Both the position numbers and the translations under genes were made by a program. This document shows positions 1 to 9,287 of a stretch of DNA of 64,000 nucleotides, one piece after another. The notes beneath the pieces are model-generated. The model searched no databases, was not told the origin of the DNA, and saw only the letters and a program-made list of their open reading frames with translations. Source of the DNA: JAFDBW01 sp963825575. Lineage in GTDB: Bacteria > Desulfobacterota > Desulfuromonadia > Desulfuromonadales > BM103. The stretch lies in assembly GCA_963825575.1 (NCBI GenBank), contig CAWGUB010000019.1, positions 62,001 through 126,000 of the forward strand, given 5' to 3'. Numbering within the stretch: position 1 is the stretch's first letter; each line of letters begins with the position of its first letter.

Positions 1-992
1 CCTGAGTAAATGCGCAGATAAGTCAGTTTGCGGCCTTCGTCAGCAAGCACCTTAAAGGCCAGGGCACAAAAGGGGCCGCTAGTGTCGCAGGGCAGTGGAA
101 ACTCCTCACTGTCCGCGGGATGATGGGCCATAACCGGCGGCAGGTCAAGCGGTGAAGGCAGGAGATCGATCACGGCATCAAGGACCGGCTGGATGCCCTT
201 GTTGCGCAACGCGGAACCAAGGAAAACCGGAAACAGTTTACCGGCCAGGACGCCTTTGCGCAAAGCCGTCCGAATCCGCTCTGCAGCAACCTCGTTCCCT
301 TCCAGGAAATCGGCGAGCAGGTCATCATCCCAGTCGGCTGCGGCTTCGACCACTGCTTCCCGGGCCTGCGCGACGGCGTCCTTCTGTTCACCAGTAAGCG
401 GCAGGCAGGCCACTGCTGCACCCAGCGCGCTTTCATCGAAAGTCAGTTCACAACCGTCAACAAGGTCGATCACGCTATTGAAATCACCCTCCTCACCGAC
501 CGGCAACTGCATCAGGACCGGGCGGGCGCCAAGCCTCTCCTGCATCTGGCTCAAAACGGCCTGGTGATCGGCACCGACCCGATCCATCTTGTTGATCAGA
601 CAGATACGCGGCACGTTATAGCGGTTCGCCTGATGCCAGACAGACTCACTTTGCGGCTGGACCCCTTCTACCGCACTGAAGATGACGACGGCCCCGTCGA
701 GGACCCGCAGGGACCGTTCCACCTCTATAGTGAAATCGATATGCCCCGGCGTATCGATCAGGTTGATCCAGATATCCTGCCAGCGGCAGGTGGTGCTGGT
801 CGCCGTGATGGTGATGCCGCGATCCTGCTCCTGGGACATCCAGTCCATGGTTGCCATACCGTCATGGACTTCGCCAAGCCTATGGATCTCACCGCAGTAG
901 TAAAGGACCCGTTCGGAAACCGTGGTCTTGCCGGCATCGATATGTGAGATTATGCCGATATTGCGTATCTTGTTGAGGGCTGGTTGGCTCAT
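1..992 (-). CDS. fusA: Elongation factor G, C-terminally truncated by window edge
   Basis: Translational GTPase that drives ribosome translocation. I translated the minus strand from an ATG at 992; the frame stays open to base 1, so about 330 N-terminal residues are present and the rest lies outside. Visible motifs are the P-loop region HIDAGKTT, the switch region with RGITIT, DTPGHIDF (G3) and NKMDR (G4), all in EF-G order and spacing. Residues after about 275 enter domain II. Many Desulfuromonadia carry more than one EF-G, and I cannot tell whether this is the main or the accessory copy. It is followed at a short distance, on the same strand upstream, by the gene ending at 1017, so the two may be cotranscribed. 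Confidence 0.93.
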   Translation of the reverse strand, partial: MSQPALNKIRNIGIISHIDAGKTTVSERVLYYCGEIHRLGEVHDGMATMDWMSQEQDRGITITATSTTCRWQDIWINLIDTPGHIDFTIEVERSLRVLDGAVVIFSAVEGVQPQSESVWHQANRYNVPRICLINKMDRVGADHQAVLSQMQERLGARPVLMQLPVGEEGDFNSVIDLVDGCELTFDESALGAAVACLPLTGEQKDAVAQAREAVVEAAADWDDDLLADFLEGNEVAAERIRTALRKGVLAGKLFPVFLGSALRNKGIQPVLDAVIDLLPSPLDLPPVMAHHPADSEEFPLPCDTSGPFCALAFKVLADEGRKLTYLRIYS

Positions 993-1016
993 AAGGAATC
1001 AGTCTGAGGTCGGGGA

Positions 1017-2855
1017 TCAGTCCGCCAGGCCTTTGCGGATCGAGTAGAGGTCTTCCAGGTCGAGGTTGTTAAGCGAAAAATATTCGCGTTCGAGCTCTTC
1101 AACATAAAAACGGTCGAGGCCGCTGTTATCGAGGAAATCTTCACGCAGTGACGTATCGCGCTCGGCGATGATCTTTGGCAGCAGGTTGTGAATGTAGACC
1201 GCTTCCTTCTTGATGTTGACCACCACGTTGTAGAACTGGGCGAGCGGAATATCGCCGGTATAAATCCCTTTGTTGTAAAGCTCGTCGGCAATCTCGACCA
1301 GTAGAGCCTCTTGCTCCACGCGGGTGTTGTACTTGGAATAGAAGTTGCGGATGCGCTCCTTGACGTGGGACAGAAGGATCGTATTGAGTCGCTCTTCCTT
1401 GTCAATCAGGTGCAGCTGGTCAACCAGGGCCTTGATCGTCAGACGACTGTCCTCGATATGGGTCAGTCCTTTCTGCAGACAAGTCACCTTCTTGCGGCCG
1501 AACTGGCCAAGGTACTTGTTCTCAAAAAGCTGATTGAAGAAGAGCTCCTTCCAGAGCTTCGGATCAAGCTCGTCAAAGGCCTTCTTGTTGCCCAGCAGGC
1601 TGCGAATATGTTCTTCGCCGAACTGGACGCTTTCCATGAACGCCAACTGGTTGATCACCGCCGAGGTGTTATCGTAGCGGTCAAAATAGGTGATGATGTA
1701 GGAGAAATGCTCCAGCAGGGTCAGGTCGGCCCCCTCATGGATCTTCTCGTCACATGCCCTGCCGGTCTCCAGCAGGATATGATCGAAGGTGTGGTCACGA
1801 TTCTCACTTGCCTGCCGCTTGGCATCCAGCAGCAGGGACATGTCCTCGGAGGTGATGCTCGCATCAATCTTGGCTTCGGCAAAGAAGATCCCCTCGAGAA
1901 CCTGCCGGGTTTCTGCAAGGTAGTCCTGCTCGTCCAGGTCGACCAGTTTGTCATGTTTGAGCATCTTGTCGAGTGTGTAGAAGAGCGCTGACGGGATCTT
2001 GTTGCGCACTGACAGGGTTTTCAGACGTGTCAGGCGAGCATTCTCGAGCTGATTGATACTCCCTTTCAGGTTACATTCAATCAGGATGTTCTTGTATTCG
2101 TCGACTATCCTCTGGTTGTCCAGATGTTTGTACATGACATCGATCCGGATCCGTTCCTGCTGGTATCGGTCAATCTCAAGGTCATTGGCGAGCTCCTGCA
2201 ACTTGGCAAATTCGTGATCGGGAATCGCCTTGTATTCGAAATACAGCTCTTTGAAAGCATCGTGATAGCGCCTGTGTTTCTTCTGAATCAGCTTAATCAG
2301 GTAAAGCGAGCTGCGGTGCCCTAGCATGCCGTAAATCTCGTCGAGCAGGTCCGTATCATCACCGAAACCGACACTCTCTGAACGCTTAAGCGTTTTACCG
2401 AGCAGTCGTGCAATGTTCTCCTGCTGCTCCTGCAGTTTGCCGGAGACCGAGCCGGTCACGAAGAAGAAATAATTGACCGTGGCATTACCCTCGAAAAAGA
2501 GTTGTTCGTAGCTGTTCTGACCATCGGTTTTCGAGGTGAAATCAAGCTGACTGCCATCGCCTTTGTAGAAGGTGCCATAGAGAATCAGGCGGTTGCGCAC
2601 ATCAGTCTTGGCAAGATCGGAAAGCGGCTGGTCGACACCGAACATGTATTCGCAAAAAGAGCCACCATTGCCGCGATGGCTGACCTGGTCAGGCTCGAGG
2701 ATGAACTCGTTGCCCGGCGAAAAAAACCGCAGGTCATCATTGCCCGCCTCAAAGAAGTAGCGACTGTAGGCATCCGGGGCGGCCGCCATGGCGAAATACT
2801 CGATGGTGTCATCGAGATGCCCGTGCAGCCTTATTTCCTGGTGTTTCTTCGACAT
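1017..2855 (-). CDS. Conserved 612-residue protein of unknown function (TIGR04442-like)
   Basis: Long soluble protein without signal peptide or membrane segments. The N-terminal 150 residues look like a beta-rich domain and the remaining 450 are mostly charged alpha-helix with many Leu/Glu/Lys heptads. I see no catalytic motif. It resembles from memory the Geobacter-type family named TIGR04442, but this is a weak recollection and no function is established. It lies 24 bp upstream of fusA on the same strand and is separated by 4 bp from the metallo-hydrolase gene upstream, so it probably belongs to one minus-strand transcription unit with MCP, hydrolase and fusA. The N-terminal Met is supported by the close spacing to the upstream stop codon. 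Confidence 0.8.
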   Translation of the reverse strand: MSKKHQEIRLHGHLDDTIEYFAMAAAPDAYSRYFFEAGNDDLRFFSPGNEFILEPDQVSHRGNGGSFCEYMFGVDQPLSDLAKTDVRNRLILYGTFYKGDGSQLDFTSKTDGQNSYEQLFFEGNATVNYFFFVTGSVSGKLQEQQENIARLLGKTLKRSESVGFGDDTDLLDEIYGMLGHRSSLYLIKLIQKKHRRYHDAFKELYFEYKAIPDHEFAKLQELANDLEIDRYQQERIRIDVMYKHLDNQRIVDEYKNILIECNLKGSINQLENARLTRLKTLSVRNKIPSALFYTLDKMLKHDKLVDLDEQDYLAETRQVLEGIFFAEAKIDASITSEDMSLLLDAKRQASENRDHTFDHILLETGRACDEKIHEGADLTLLEHFSYIITYFDRYDNTSAVINQLAFMESVQFGEEHIRSLLGNKKAFDELDPKLWKELFFNQLFENKYLGQFGRKKVTCLQKGLTHIEDSRLTIKALVDQLHLIDKEERLNTILLSHVKERIRNFYSKYNTRVEQEALLVEIADELYNKGIYTGDIPLAQFYNVVVNIKKEAVYIHNLLPKIIAERDTSLREDFLDNSGLDRFYVEELEREYFSLNNLDLEDLYSIRKGLAD

Positions 2856-2859
2856 GACC

Positions 2860-3657
2860 TTATTGCTCTTGTGCCGCCGGCAAAGGGAGTGTCAGCGTCT
2901 GGCCGTCATAGGCGAATTCAACGCCTTCGGGTAACCCGGCGGAGTGCCGTGGGTAATCAATATCATGGGTCAGGTGTGTCAACAGGGTTTTCGTCACCTT
3001 CAGCTGCCGGGCGACCTCAATTGCCGCACCGATCGTGAAATGGGAATCGTGTTCACGAAAACGTAACGCATCGATCACCAGGATTTCCACCCCTTCGAGC
3101 AGCCGCCACGACGATTCCGGGATCGCGCTGCAGTCGACCACATAGGCCAGGTTGCCGACCCGGTAGCCGAGTGATTCACCGGGCCCATGCACCAGTGGAA
3201 TTGGCGTCACCATCTGGTCGAACAGTTTGAATGGCCCCCGGACTTCGTTAACCTCCAGACGCGGCCGATACCCCGGGGCATCGGTTTCACTGAAGATGTA
3301 ACTGAACAGCCCCTGAATCCGGTCGAGCACTCCGCGCGCAGCGTAAATCGGAATCGCAGTACCAGTCCTCAGCGTGAAGGTCCTTAAGTCGTCGATGCCG
3401 TGTACATGGTCGGCATGGGCATGGGTGTACAGGACGCAGTCAATATGATCGAGACCTTCACGCAGCGCCTGCTGTCGAAAATCCGTGGCGGTGTCGACCA
3501 GGATTTTGTGCCCACCCCATTCGAGCAAGGCGCTGCAGCGGGTCCTGTTGTTCCGCGGTTCGGATGATGAACAGACAGCGCAATGACAACCAAGCACCGG
3601 CACACCGGTACTGGTTCCCGAACCGAGCACCGTCAGCTTGAGGCTCGGACCGGTCAT
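2860..3657 (-). CDS. Metallo-beta-lactamase fold hydrolase, PhnP-like
   Basis: 265-residue member of the MBL-fold metal-dependent hydrolases. The N-terminus reads LGSGTSTGVPVLGC, followed by a Cys-rich CHCAVC stretch, as in the PhnP / phosphodiesterase branch. The signature HAHADH (about residue 79) followed by GIDDLR provides the metal ligands, and later histidines HGPG and HLTHD fit the rest of the site. The family hydrolyses phosphodiesters or related small molecules; the substrate is not known here. Its ATG overlaps the stop codon of the upstream chemoreceptor gene by 4 bp (ATGA arrangement), which indicates translational coupling. Functional assignment beyond the fold is inference. Confidence 0.88.
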   Translation of the reverse strand: MTGPSLKLTVLGSGTSTGVPVLGCHCAVCSSSEPRNNRTRCSALLEWGGHKILVDTATDFRQQALREGLDHIDCVLYTHAHADHVHGIDDLRTFTLRTGTAIPIYAARGVLDRIQGLFSYIFSETDAPGYRPRLEVNEVRGPFKLFDQMVTPIPLVHGPGESLGYRVGNLAYVVDCSAIPESSWRLLEGVEILVIDALRFREHDSHFTIGAAIEVARQLKVTKTLLTHLTHDIDYPRHSAGLPEGVEFAYDGQTLTLPLPAAQEQ

Positions 3658-6017
3658 GTTTTGAAGACCCCGACCTCCTCTTCCAAAGCCATCGTCAGGC
3701 GGTTCAGCGTCTCGACCACATGATCCAGTTCTGCGGTCCGGCTGGCATTGCTTTCGGCAACCTTGTGGACGCTGCCGACAGCACCGACGACATCGCGACT
3801 GCGTTGTGTCAACGCCCGGGTGGCGTCATCGATGATTGAGATCATCGTACGGATCTGCTCCATACTCGCATTGATCTGCTTACTGCCTTTAGACTGCTCG
3901 CTGGTACTCTGCTTGCCATGGGCGGCAATATCCCGCATCAGCTCCGCACTCTCGGCAAGTTGCCTGATGCCCGAATTCTGCTGGTTGACAGCCGTGGCAA
4001 TCTGCTCCAGCATGGAGGCTACCTGGTTCATCGAATCGGTTACCTGTCGGCTGCCGCGGGACTGCTCTTCGGTGGCGCGGACGATACTGTTGACCTGCTC
4101 CATCGCCTTCAGCGTACTGCTGCGGATTTTTTCCAGCGCGGCACTGGAGTCCTTGGAACGCTTGACTTCTTCATAAACCTGCTCACTTCCATCTTGCATC
4201 GCCAGGACCGCTTCCTGGGTACCTTCCTGGAGGTTACTGATGATAGTACCGATTTCACGCGTCGAAATCGCGGTCCGTTCGGCCAGCTCGCGAATCTCAT
4301 CGGCAACCACCGCAAAGCCCTTGCCGTGTTCTCCGGCCTGGGCGGCAATTATTGCGGCATTCAGGGCCAGCAGGCTGGTTTGATCGGCCACCTCGTCGAT
4401 CACGGTCAGGATCTTGCCGATCTCGCTCGACTTGTCACCCAGTTCTTTGATCACGTGACTGGCGCGGTCAACCGTTTTCTGGATCGACTCGATACCCTTG
4501 ATCGTTTCGTCAACTGTCTGCATGCCGCGCTGGGCGTCTTCGGCAGCCTCACTGGCCAGTTTGCTGGTCTGTGCTGCGTTATGTTCGATCTCCTTGATCG
4601 AGGCGTCCATTTCCAGCATCGAGGAAACGGTCACTTCAGTTGACGAGGAGAGAATCCCGACATTCTCGGAAACTTCCTGACTGGACACCGACATCTCGTT
4701 GATCGAACTGGAGACCTCGTCAACCGTGGAAAAAAGTTTTTCCATCTGGCCGGCAATCTCTTCGATCGTCGCCCCCAGCTGCAGGGTTGCCGAGGAGCTC
4801 TCTTCTACCGACGTCACCAGGCTGCCGGTGCTCTCGGCAATCCCTCCGGCCGCCTCGTCGATCCCCTCGATTCCTTTTGACGATTCTTCCAGGGCCTGCG
4901 ACTGGCGTACAGCACCTTCCATGACATCGTGTGAAGCGCCGCGAATCTGCTCGTTCGCCTTGCCCAAATCCTCGGTCACGGCGCGGATCCGGCCGACCAT
5001 TTCCCGCTGTCTGGCCAGGAACGCATTAAAGCACTCGGAGAGTTCACCGACCTCATCGGAGGTGCGGACTTCCAGTTCCCGCGTCAGATCACCACTACCC
5101 GTAGAGATTTCCCTCAGAGTAGCGACCACTTCACGCAGGGGACGCACGATCCCTGTCGAGACGAGCAGCCCGACCATGACCGAAGCGCTGATCATGATCA
5201 GCGCGGTTATGATCATGGCGTTTGACAGGTTCGACTTGGCGTTATCCAGCGTGGAGATATCCATGGCGATGAGTACGCCGCGGTCCTTGCCGGCGACCGA
5301 GTTATAGATGATGAGGTTTTTTTTGCCGTTGATCTCTTTGACATAGTTGTTGGAGGTGAGGATGGCCTGTAAATCGACAGTATTCAACTCTGGAGTGGTC
5401 GCTGTGAAGATACCGCCTTCATCAAAAAAGGCGATCTCCATATGGCTCAGTGTCTTCAGGCTCGTAGCCAGTTTCTTATCAAAATAGGTGACGGCGACCA
5501 GGTGACCGATCGGCTCACCGTACATACTGATCGGCGCCACCGAAGTGATGGCCATCTGGCCGTCAAACAGACCGCTCTCGGCGTAGGCCTCACCTTCCAG
5601 GCTGGCTTTGATCGCCGGATGTTCAATGCCGGACGTCGACGGAATCTTCTGGTTGTCGTGCATAAATACGCGCAGAAGCCTATTACCATCCTTGTCAAGG
5701 ACCTGGAGCTGATCGAAGGACAGGGTGTCGAGGTTGGACAGGAAGCTGGTCAATTGCGAAACATCGTTGCTCAGACCCGCCGAATAGACGGCGTTGACCA
5801 GAAAAGGATTACCCGAAAGCAACGTCACCAACTTCAAGTCATCTGTCGATGCTTTGGAGGTGGTCTGTTCGATAACGTCGGCTGAATCCTGGGCCCGCAC
5901 CTGGACCTGTGCTTCGAGCTCGGCGGCGCCCATGCCGCCGACCACCCAGAGAGCGACTACCAAGGGGATGACGCCGACCGAGATCAGTGCCAGGAGAATT
6001 TTGGACCTCAACTTCAT
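3654..6017 (-). CDS. Methyl-accepting chemotaxis protein (chemoreceptor)
   Basis: 787-residue transmembrane receptor. Residues 7-30 form the first membrane helix; residues 31-270 are a large periplasmic sensor region that looks like a double-Cache fold (motifs such as LQVLDKDGNRLLR and a second half with GKKNLIIYNSVAGKDRGVL). A second membrane helix lies at about 266-290, then a HAMP domain, and a long coiled-coil signalling domain. The highly conserved receptor tip is present, with DQTSLLALNAAI and GKGFAVVADEIRELAERT, which contacts CheA and CheW. The ligand is unknown. Stop codon overlaps the start of the PhnP-like gene, suggesting one operon. Family and topology are clear; ligand is not. 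Confidence 0.95.
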   Translation of the reverse strand: MKLRSKILLALISVGVIPLVVALWVVGGMGAAELEAQVQVRAQDSADVIEQTTSKASTDDLKLVTLLSGNPFLVNAVYSAGLSNDVSQLTSFLSNLDTLSFDQLQVLDKDGNRLLRVFMHDNQKIPSTSGIEHPAIKASLEGEAYAESGLFDGQMAITSVAPISMYGEPIGHLVAVTYFDKKLATSLKTLSHMEIAFFDEGGIFTATTPELNTVDLQAILTSNNYVKEINGKKNLIIYNSVAGKDRGVLIAMDISTLDNAKSNLSNAMIITALIMISASVMVGLLVSTGIVRPLREVVATLREISTGSGDLTRELEVRTSDEVGELSECFNAFLARQREMVGRIRAVTEDLGKANEQIRGASHDVMEGAVRQSQALEESSKGIEGIDEAAGGIAESTGSLVTSVEESSSATLQLGATIEEIAGQMEKLFSTVDEVSSSINEMSVSSQEVSENVGILSSSTEVTVSSMLEMDASIKEIEHNAAQTSKLASEAAEDAQRGMQTVDETIKGIESIQKTVDRASHVIKELGDKSSEIGKILTVIDEVADQTSLLALNAAIIAAQAGEHGKGFAVVADEIRELAERTAISTREIGTIISNLQEGTQEAVLAMQDGSEQVYEEVKRSKDSSAALEKIRSSTLKAMEQVNSIVRATEEQSRGSRQVTDSMNQVASMLEQIATAVNQQNSGIRQLAESAELMRDIAAHGKQSTSEQSKGSKQINASMEQIRTMISIIDDATRALTQRSRDVVGAVGSVHKVAESNASRTAELDHVVETLNRLTMALEEEVGVFKT

Positions 6018-6323
6018 GGACCGATTACCCTTCCTGAGGCGTTGTGAAAATGATTAGCTGAAACCCTTCAAAGACTTCTGCTCATGCACAATTGGCTACA
6101 GATTCACTGCAAGATTAACACCTTAAAATACATTAGTAGACAGGCTCAGGCAACTCTAATCCCGCTCATGGCACAAAAGCTCGCAGATTACAGGTTGCGA
6201 TATTCAGTCGATCGCTATGCGGGAAGACTGTCCCGTTCCATAGAACTGAACCTATTGCCGAAATCAGTCGATTGAGTTAACCTAGAAAATTGAAGGCAGG
6301 ACATTAATAATGGAGGCCAGATT
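6018..6323. other. Divergent intergenic region between chemoreceptor and TPR gene
   Basis: About 300 bases with no convincing gene. A 63-codon frame at 6084-6275 has no ribosome-binding site and no recognisable product, so I regard it as chance. The region should contain the divergent promoters. I do not see a clear -35/-10 pair or a palindrome that I would defend. Confidence 0.5.
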
Positions 6324-6764
6324 ATGCCAGATTCCATGGAGACGCTGCTCAGCAAGGGTGACAGCTCGCTGAAAGCAGACGACACACTGGTTGCCCTGGT
6401 ACAGTTTGAGATGGCGCACGCTATCGATCCAAGGCCATCAGTCAAAGCAAAACTGGCTTACTGCCTGGCCAGGGAGCGCAAACAGTACCAGCAGGCCATG
6501 ACCCTCTGTCGTGAAGCACTCGAGGCGGAACCGAACAATCCCGATCACTATTACCACCTCAGCCGGGTCTACCTGGTCGCCGGCCACAAGAACAAGGCCA
6601 TAAAATCGTTGCGCAAGGGGCTGAAGTTCAGACGCTACCAGCCGATCATCGATGAACTCATCCGGCTGGGTTATCGCAGACCTCCGGTTTTCACCTCCCT
6701 GCCGCGCGATCACGTACTGAACCGTGCTGCCGGTATCCTGTTTGCCAAGCTCGGCTCCCGCTAG
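6324..6764 (+). CDS. Tetratricopeptide-repeat protein
   Basis: 146-residue soluble protein that contains about two to three degenerate TPR units: a helix pair around residues 7-40 (SKGDSSLKADDTLVALVQFEMA), a unit at about 45-75 (AYCLARERKQYQQAMTLC) and a third at about 78-110 (NNPDHYYHLSRVYLVAGHKNKAI). The pattern of Leu/Tyr/Ala and the NPDHYYHLSRVYL turn is typical TPR. Such proteins scaffold protein-protein contacts; no partner is evident. The start codon is preceded by TGGAGG about 10 bases upstream. It stands alone between the divergent chemoreceptor and deaD. No signal peptide, so likely cytoplasmic. Confidence 0.82.
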   Translation: MPDSMETLLSKGDSSLKADDTLVALVQFEMAHAIDPRPSVKAKLAYCLARERKQYQQAMTLCREALEAEPNNPDHYYHLSRVYLVAGHKNKAIKSLRKGLKFRRYQPIIDELIRLGYRRPPVFTSLPRDHVLNRAAGILFAKLGSR

Positions 6765-6917
6765 CCTCGAGGCCTGGAACTCCCCGGGGAAATTGCATCC
6801 GGCGCCATCTCGTGAGCGAATAAGTATTGCACTTGTCCCGCTAATGGGTTAAGTTCTCCCCCTTCCTGTACTTCTGACGATTCCATTTTTTTATAATTTG
6901 CACCTAGGTACGCACAC

Positions 6918-6941
6918 AGCCCGGCCTCGCCCGGGCTTTTT
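6918..6941 (+). terminator. Terminator-like hairpin in the leader of the DEAD-box helicase gene
   Basis: AGCCCGG / CCGGGCT perfect 7-bp stem with a 6-nt loop followed by TTTTT, placed only 26 bases upstream of the deaD start codon and therefore inside its expected 5' leader. It would act as an attenuator or could terminate upstream transcripts. Form is seen directly; regulatory role is inferred. Confidence 0.6.
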
Positions 6942-6966
6942 CCGTAGACTGAACCAGGACAAGCAC

Positions 6967-8703
6967 ATGACAGAGGACAACATAACCAGCTTTAAGGAAC
7001 TGGGCCTTGCCCCGGCAATATACAAGGTCATCAACGAGGTCGGCTACGAGACACCATCGCCGATCCAGGCTCGCAGCATTCCACCGCTTCTCGAAGGGCG
7101 CGACCTGCTCGGACAGGCCCAGACCGGCACGGGGAAAACCGCTGCCTTCGCACTTCCCCTGCTGAGCCGCCTCGATCTGAAGAAAAAACATCCACAGATC
7201 CTGGTTCTCACACCCACCCGCGAGTTGGCCTTGCAGGTGTCCGAGGCGATTCGCACCTATGCCCGTCACCTGAAGGGCTTCCAGGTGCTGCCGGTTTACG
7301 GTGGCCAGAGTATGAGCCAGCAGTTGCGGCAACTGCATCGTGGAGTCCATGCCGTAGTCGGCACCCCGGGGCGAATCCAGGACCATCTGCGGCGCGGCAC
7401 CCTGAACCTTGCCGACCTGTCCAGTGTCGTCCTTGACGAAGCCGACGAAATGCTGCGCATGGGTTTCATCGATGATGTCGAACAGATTCTCAAAGAGACC
7501 CCGAAAGAGCGTCAGACGGCACTTTTTTCGGCAACCATGCCGAAGGAGGTCAACCGTATTGCCCAGCGGTATCTTAGGGACCCTGTCGAGATCAAAATCA
7601 AGGCCAAGACATCCACCGTAGAGACAATCTCGCAGCGTTTCTGGCAGGTCAAGGGTCTGCACAAACTGGATGCCCTGACCCGCATTCTTGAAGCGGAAGA
7701 GATCGAGGGGATGCTTGTCTTCGTGCGCACCAAGACAGCCACGGTGGAGCTTTCGGAGAAACTCGAGTCACGCGGCTTTTCCTGTGCCCCCTTAAATGGG
7801 GACATGACTCAGGCCCTGCGAGAAAAGACCGTAGATCAACTGAAAAGCGGCGCTCTCGACATCGTGGTTGCCACGGACGTGGCCGCCCGCGGTCTGGACG
7901 TCAAGCGCATCAGCCATGTCGTCAATTACGATATTCCCTACGATACCGAAGCCTACGTACATCGCATCGGTCGAACCGGGCGGGCCGGACGTGAGGGGCA
8001 GGCGATCCTGTTTGTTGCCCCCCGGGAAAGACGGATGCTGGCGGCTATCGAACGAGCGACCCGTCAACCGATTACGGCGATGAGCCTGCCGAGCCGCAAG
8101 GACATCTCCAACCGCCGGATCGACCTTTTCAAAGATCAGATTGCCGAAGCAATGGAGTCCCAGGACCTGGAGTTCTTCGAGGAACTGATCGACAGCTACC
8201 AGCACCAGCATGATGTCGGCCTGCGCAGAATCGCTTCGACCCTTGCCTACCTCTTGCAGAAGGACAAGCCGCTCCAGATCGATAGCACGGAAGAGCCGGA
8301 AGAGGTCGACGAGCCCGTGCGGACCGAAAGAGGCTCCGCTTTCCCCGACGGCAACCTGGCCCGTTACCGGATAGAAGTCGGTCGCACCCACGGGGTGGAG
8401 CCGAAACACATCGTTGGAGCCATCGCCAACGAGGCCAACATCAAAAGTCGCGACATCGGCCAGATCAAGATATATAATGACTACTGCCTGGTCGATCTCC
8501 CCAGGTCGATGCCCCCGGCGCTGTTCCGGCATCTGCAGAAAGTCTGGGTGTGCGGGCAGCAGTTGCAGATCAGCCCCGCGGACGACAGGCAGGCCATGCC
8601 CGCCGACGAGTCGAAACGCAAGTACGCGCCGAGAAAAAGCGAAGGCAGACACCCAAAAGGGAACAAGGCCGCGCCTCGCAACCGGCGGGGCAAGCAGAAG
8701 TAA
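6967..8703 (+). CDS. deaD: DEAD-box ATP-dependent RNA helicase (DeaD/CsdA type)
   Basis: 578-residue RNA helicase that remodels structured RNA, in related bacteria for ribosome assembly and cold adaptation. Motifs in order: Q-motif region (FKELGLAP...TPSPIQ-like), AQTGTGKTAAF (I), PTRELALQ (Ia), TPGRIQD (Ib), VLDEADEML (II), SATMP (III), FVRTK (IV), VATDVAARGLDV (V) and HRIGRTGRAGREG (VI). After the helicase core (to about 370) follow a linker, an RNA-binding DbpA-like domain at about 455-535 (ARYRIEVGRTHGVEPKHIVGAI) and a basic tail ending in RNRRGKQK. The start at 6967 is chosen over an upstream TTG at 6898 because it matches the usual family N-terminus (MTEDNITSFKEL) and leaves the leader hairpin untranslated. 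Two small genes follow closely. Confidence 0.95.
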   Translation: MTEDNITSFKELGLAPAIYKVINEVGYETPSPIQARSIPPLLEGRDLLGQAQTGTGKTAAFALPLLSRLDLKKKHPQILVLTPTRELALQVSEAIRTYARHLKGFQVLPVYGGQSMSQQLRQLHRGVHAVVGTPGRIQDHLRRGTLNLADLSSVVLDEADEMLRMGFIDDVEQILKETPKERQTALFSATMPKEVNRIAQRYLRDPVEIKIKAKTSTVETISQRFWQVKGLHKLDALTRILEAEEIEGMLVFVRTKTATVELSEKLESRGFSCAPLNGDMTQALREKTVDQLKSGALDIVVATDVAARGLDVKRISHVVNYDIPYDTEAYVHRIGRTGRAGREGQAILFVAPRERRMLAAIERATRQPITAMSLPSRKDISNRRIDLFKDQIAEAMESQDLEFFEELIDSYQHQHDVGLRRIASTLAYLLQKDKPLQIDSTEEPEEVDEPVRTERGSAFPDGNLARYRIEVGRTHGVEPKHIVGAIANEANIKSRDIGQIKIYNDYCLVDLPRSMPPALFRHLQKVWVCGQQLQISPADDRQAMPADESKRKYAPRKSEGRHPKGNKAAPRNRRGKQK

Positions 8704-8705
8704 CG

Positions 8706-8915
8706 ATGATTGAATTTGAGCTCGCTGGACACGATTACATTGAGCTGCACAGCCTGTTGAAAGTGACCAGCCTCTGCGAAAGTGGCGGGGTGGCTAAACT
8801 GCTGATCGCCGACGGCCTGGTTCAGGTTGACGGCACAGTGGAAACACGCAAACGCTGCAAGATCCGGGCGGGCCAGGTTGTTGATTTCGACGACCAGCAG
8901 ATTACCGTCCGCTGA
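8706..8915 (+). CDS. Small S4-domain RNA-binding protein (YbcJ-like)
   Basis: 69-residue protein starting 3 bases after the helicase stop codon. It consists almost entirely of an S4 RNA-binding fold: LHSLLKVTSLCESGGVAKLL ... DGLVQVDGTVETRKRCKIRAGQVV. The GGxAK and V(N/D)G elements are the typical RNA-contacting turns of the YbcJ/YaaA small S4 proteins. Target RNA unknown. The tight coupling to the RNA helicase suggests cotranscription and a shared role in RNA or ribosome metabolism, which is inference. A longer frame starting at 8550 overlaps the helicase and is not credible. Confidence 0.88.
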   Translation: MIEFELAGHDYIELHSLLKVTSLCESGGVAKLLIADGLVQVDGTVETRKRCKIRAGQVVDFDDQQITVR

Positions 8916-8945
8916 GCTCCTGTCGCCGGCCTGTTGAGAACGATC

Positions 8946-9212
8946 ATGGCCCGGTCTTTTTTCTATGCTTTTCTGGTTGCCGGATTGTTCAACTTTGCCT
9001 GTTCCGTGCTGCTATTGCGCAGGCTGGTCGAAGCCGGGATCAAGGTCCGTTTTTTTGAACTCCGCTGGCAGGTTCACAAGCATATGAAGACCTATCGAAA
9101 GGTCACAACGGCAACAACCGGCAAGGTCGCCTGGCCTTACTACGGCTACCAGGCTTCCCTGTTGGCCATGATCGCCTTTGGCATGCCGGTACTCTGTTCA
9201 CTGGGACAGTAA
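8946..9212 (+). CDS. Small membrane protein of unknown function
   Basis: 88-residue protein with two predicted membrane helices: residues 3-22 (FFYAFLVAGLFNFACSVLLL) and about 63-85 (YYGYQASLLAMIAFGMPVL), separated by a basic loop (FELRWQVHKHMKTYRK). An in-frame TTG at 8934 is an alternative start; I prefer the ATG because the next residues start the first helix. It follows the S4 gene by 30 bases and ends just before a strong hairpin terminator, so it is likely the last gene of the deaD transcription unit. I do not recognise a family. Confidence 0.6.
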   Translation: MARSFFYAFLVAGLFNFACSVLLLRRLVEAGIKVRFFELRWQVHKHMKTYRKVTTATTGKVAWPYYGYQASLLAMIAFGMPVLCSLGQ

Positions 9213-9222
9213 TCTCACTCAA

Positions 9223-9264
9223 AACACAATGGGGCGCATCAGATTAGATGCACCCCATTGTGTT
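9223..9264. terminator. Bidirectional terminator hairpin between convergent genes
   Basis: An 18-bp stem (AACACAATGGGGCGCATC with GATGCACCCCATTGTGTT, one mismatch that is a G-T wobble on the minus strand) with a 6-nt loop. It sits between the plus-strand gene ending at 9212 and the minus-strand gene ending at 9288. Confidence 0.85.
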
Positions 9265-9287
9265 AATAATCATTTGATCCTGATGAG

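Noticed and set aside
6084..6275. 63-codon plus frame between the chemoreceptor and TPR genes
   Set aside because: No SD, no homology recognised, placed in the expected promoter region.
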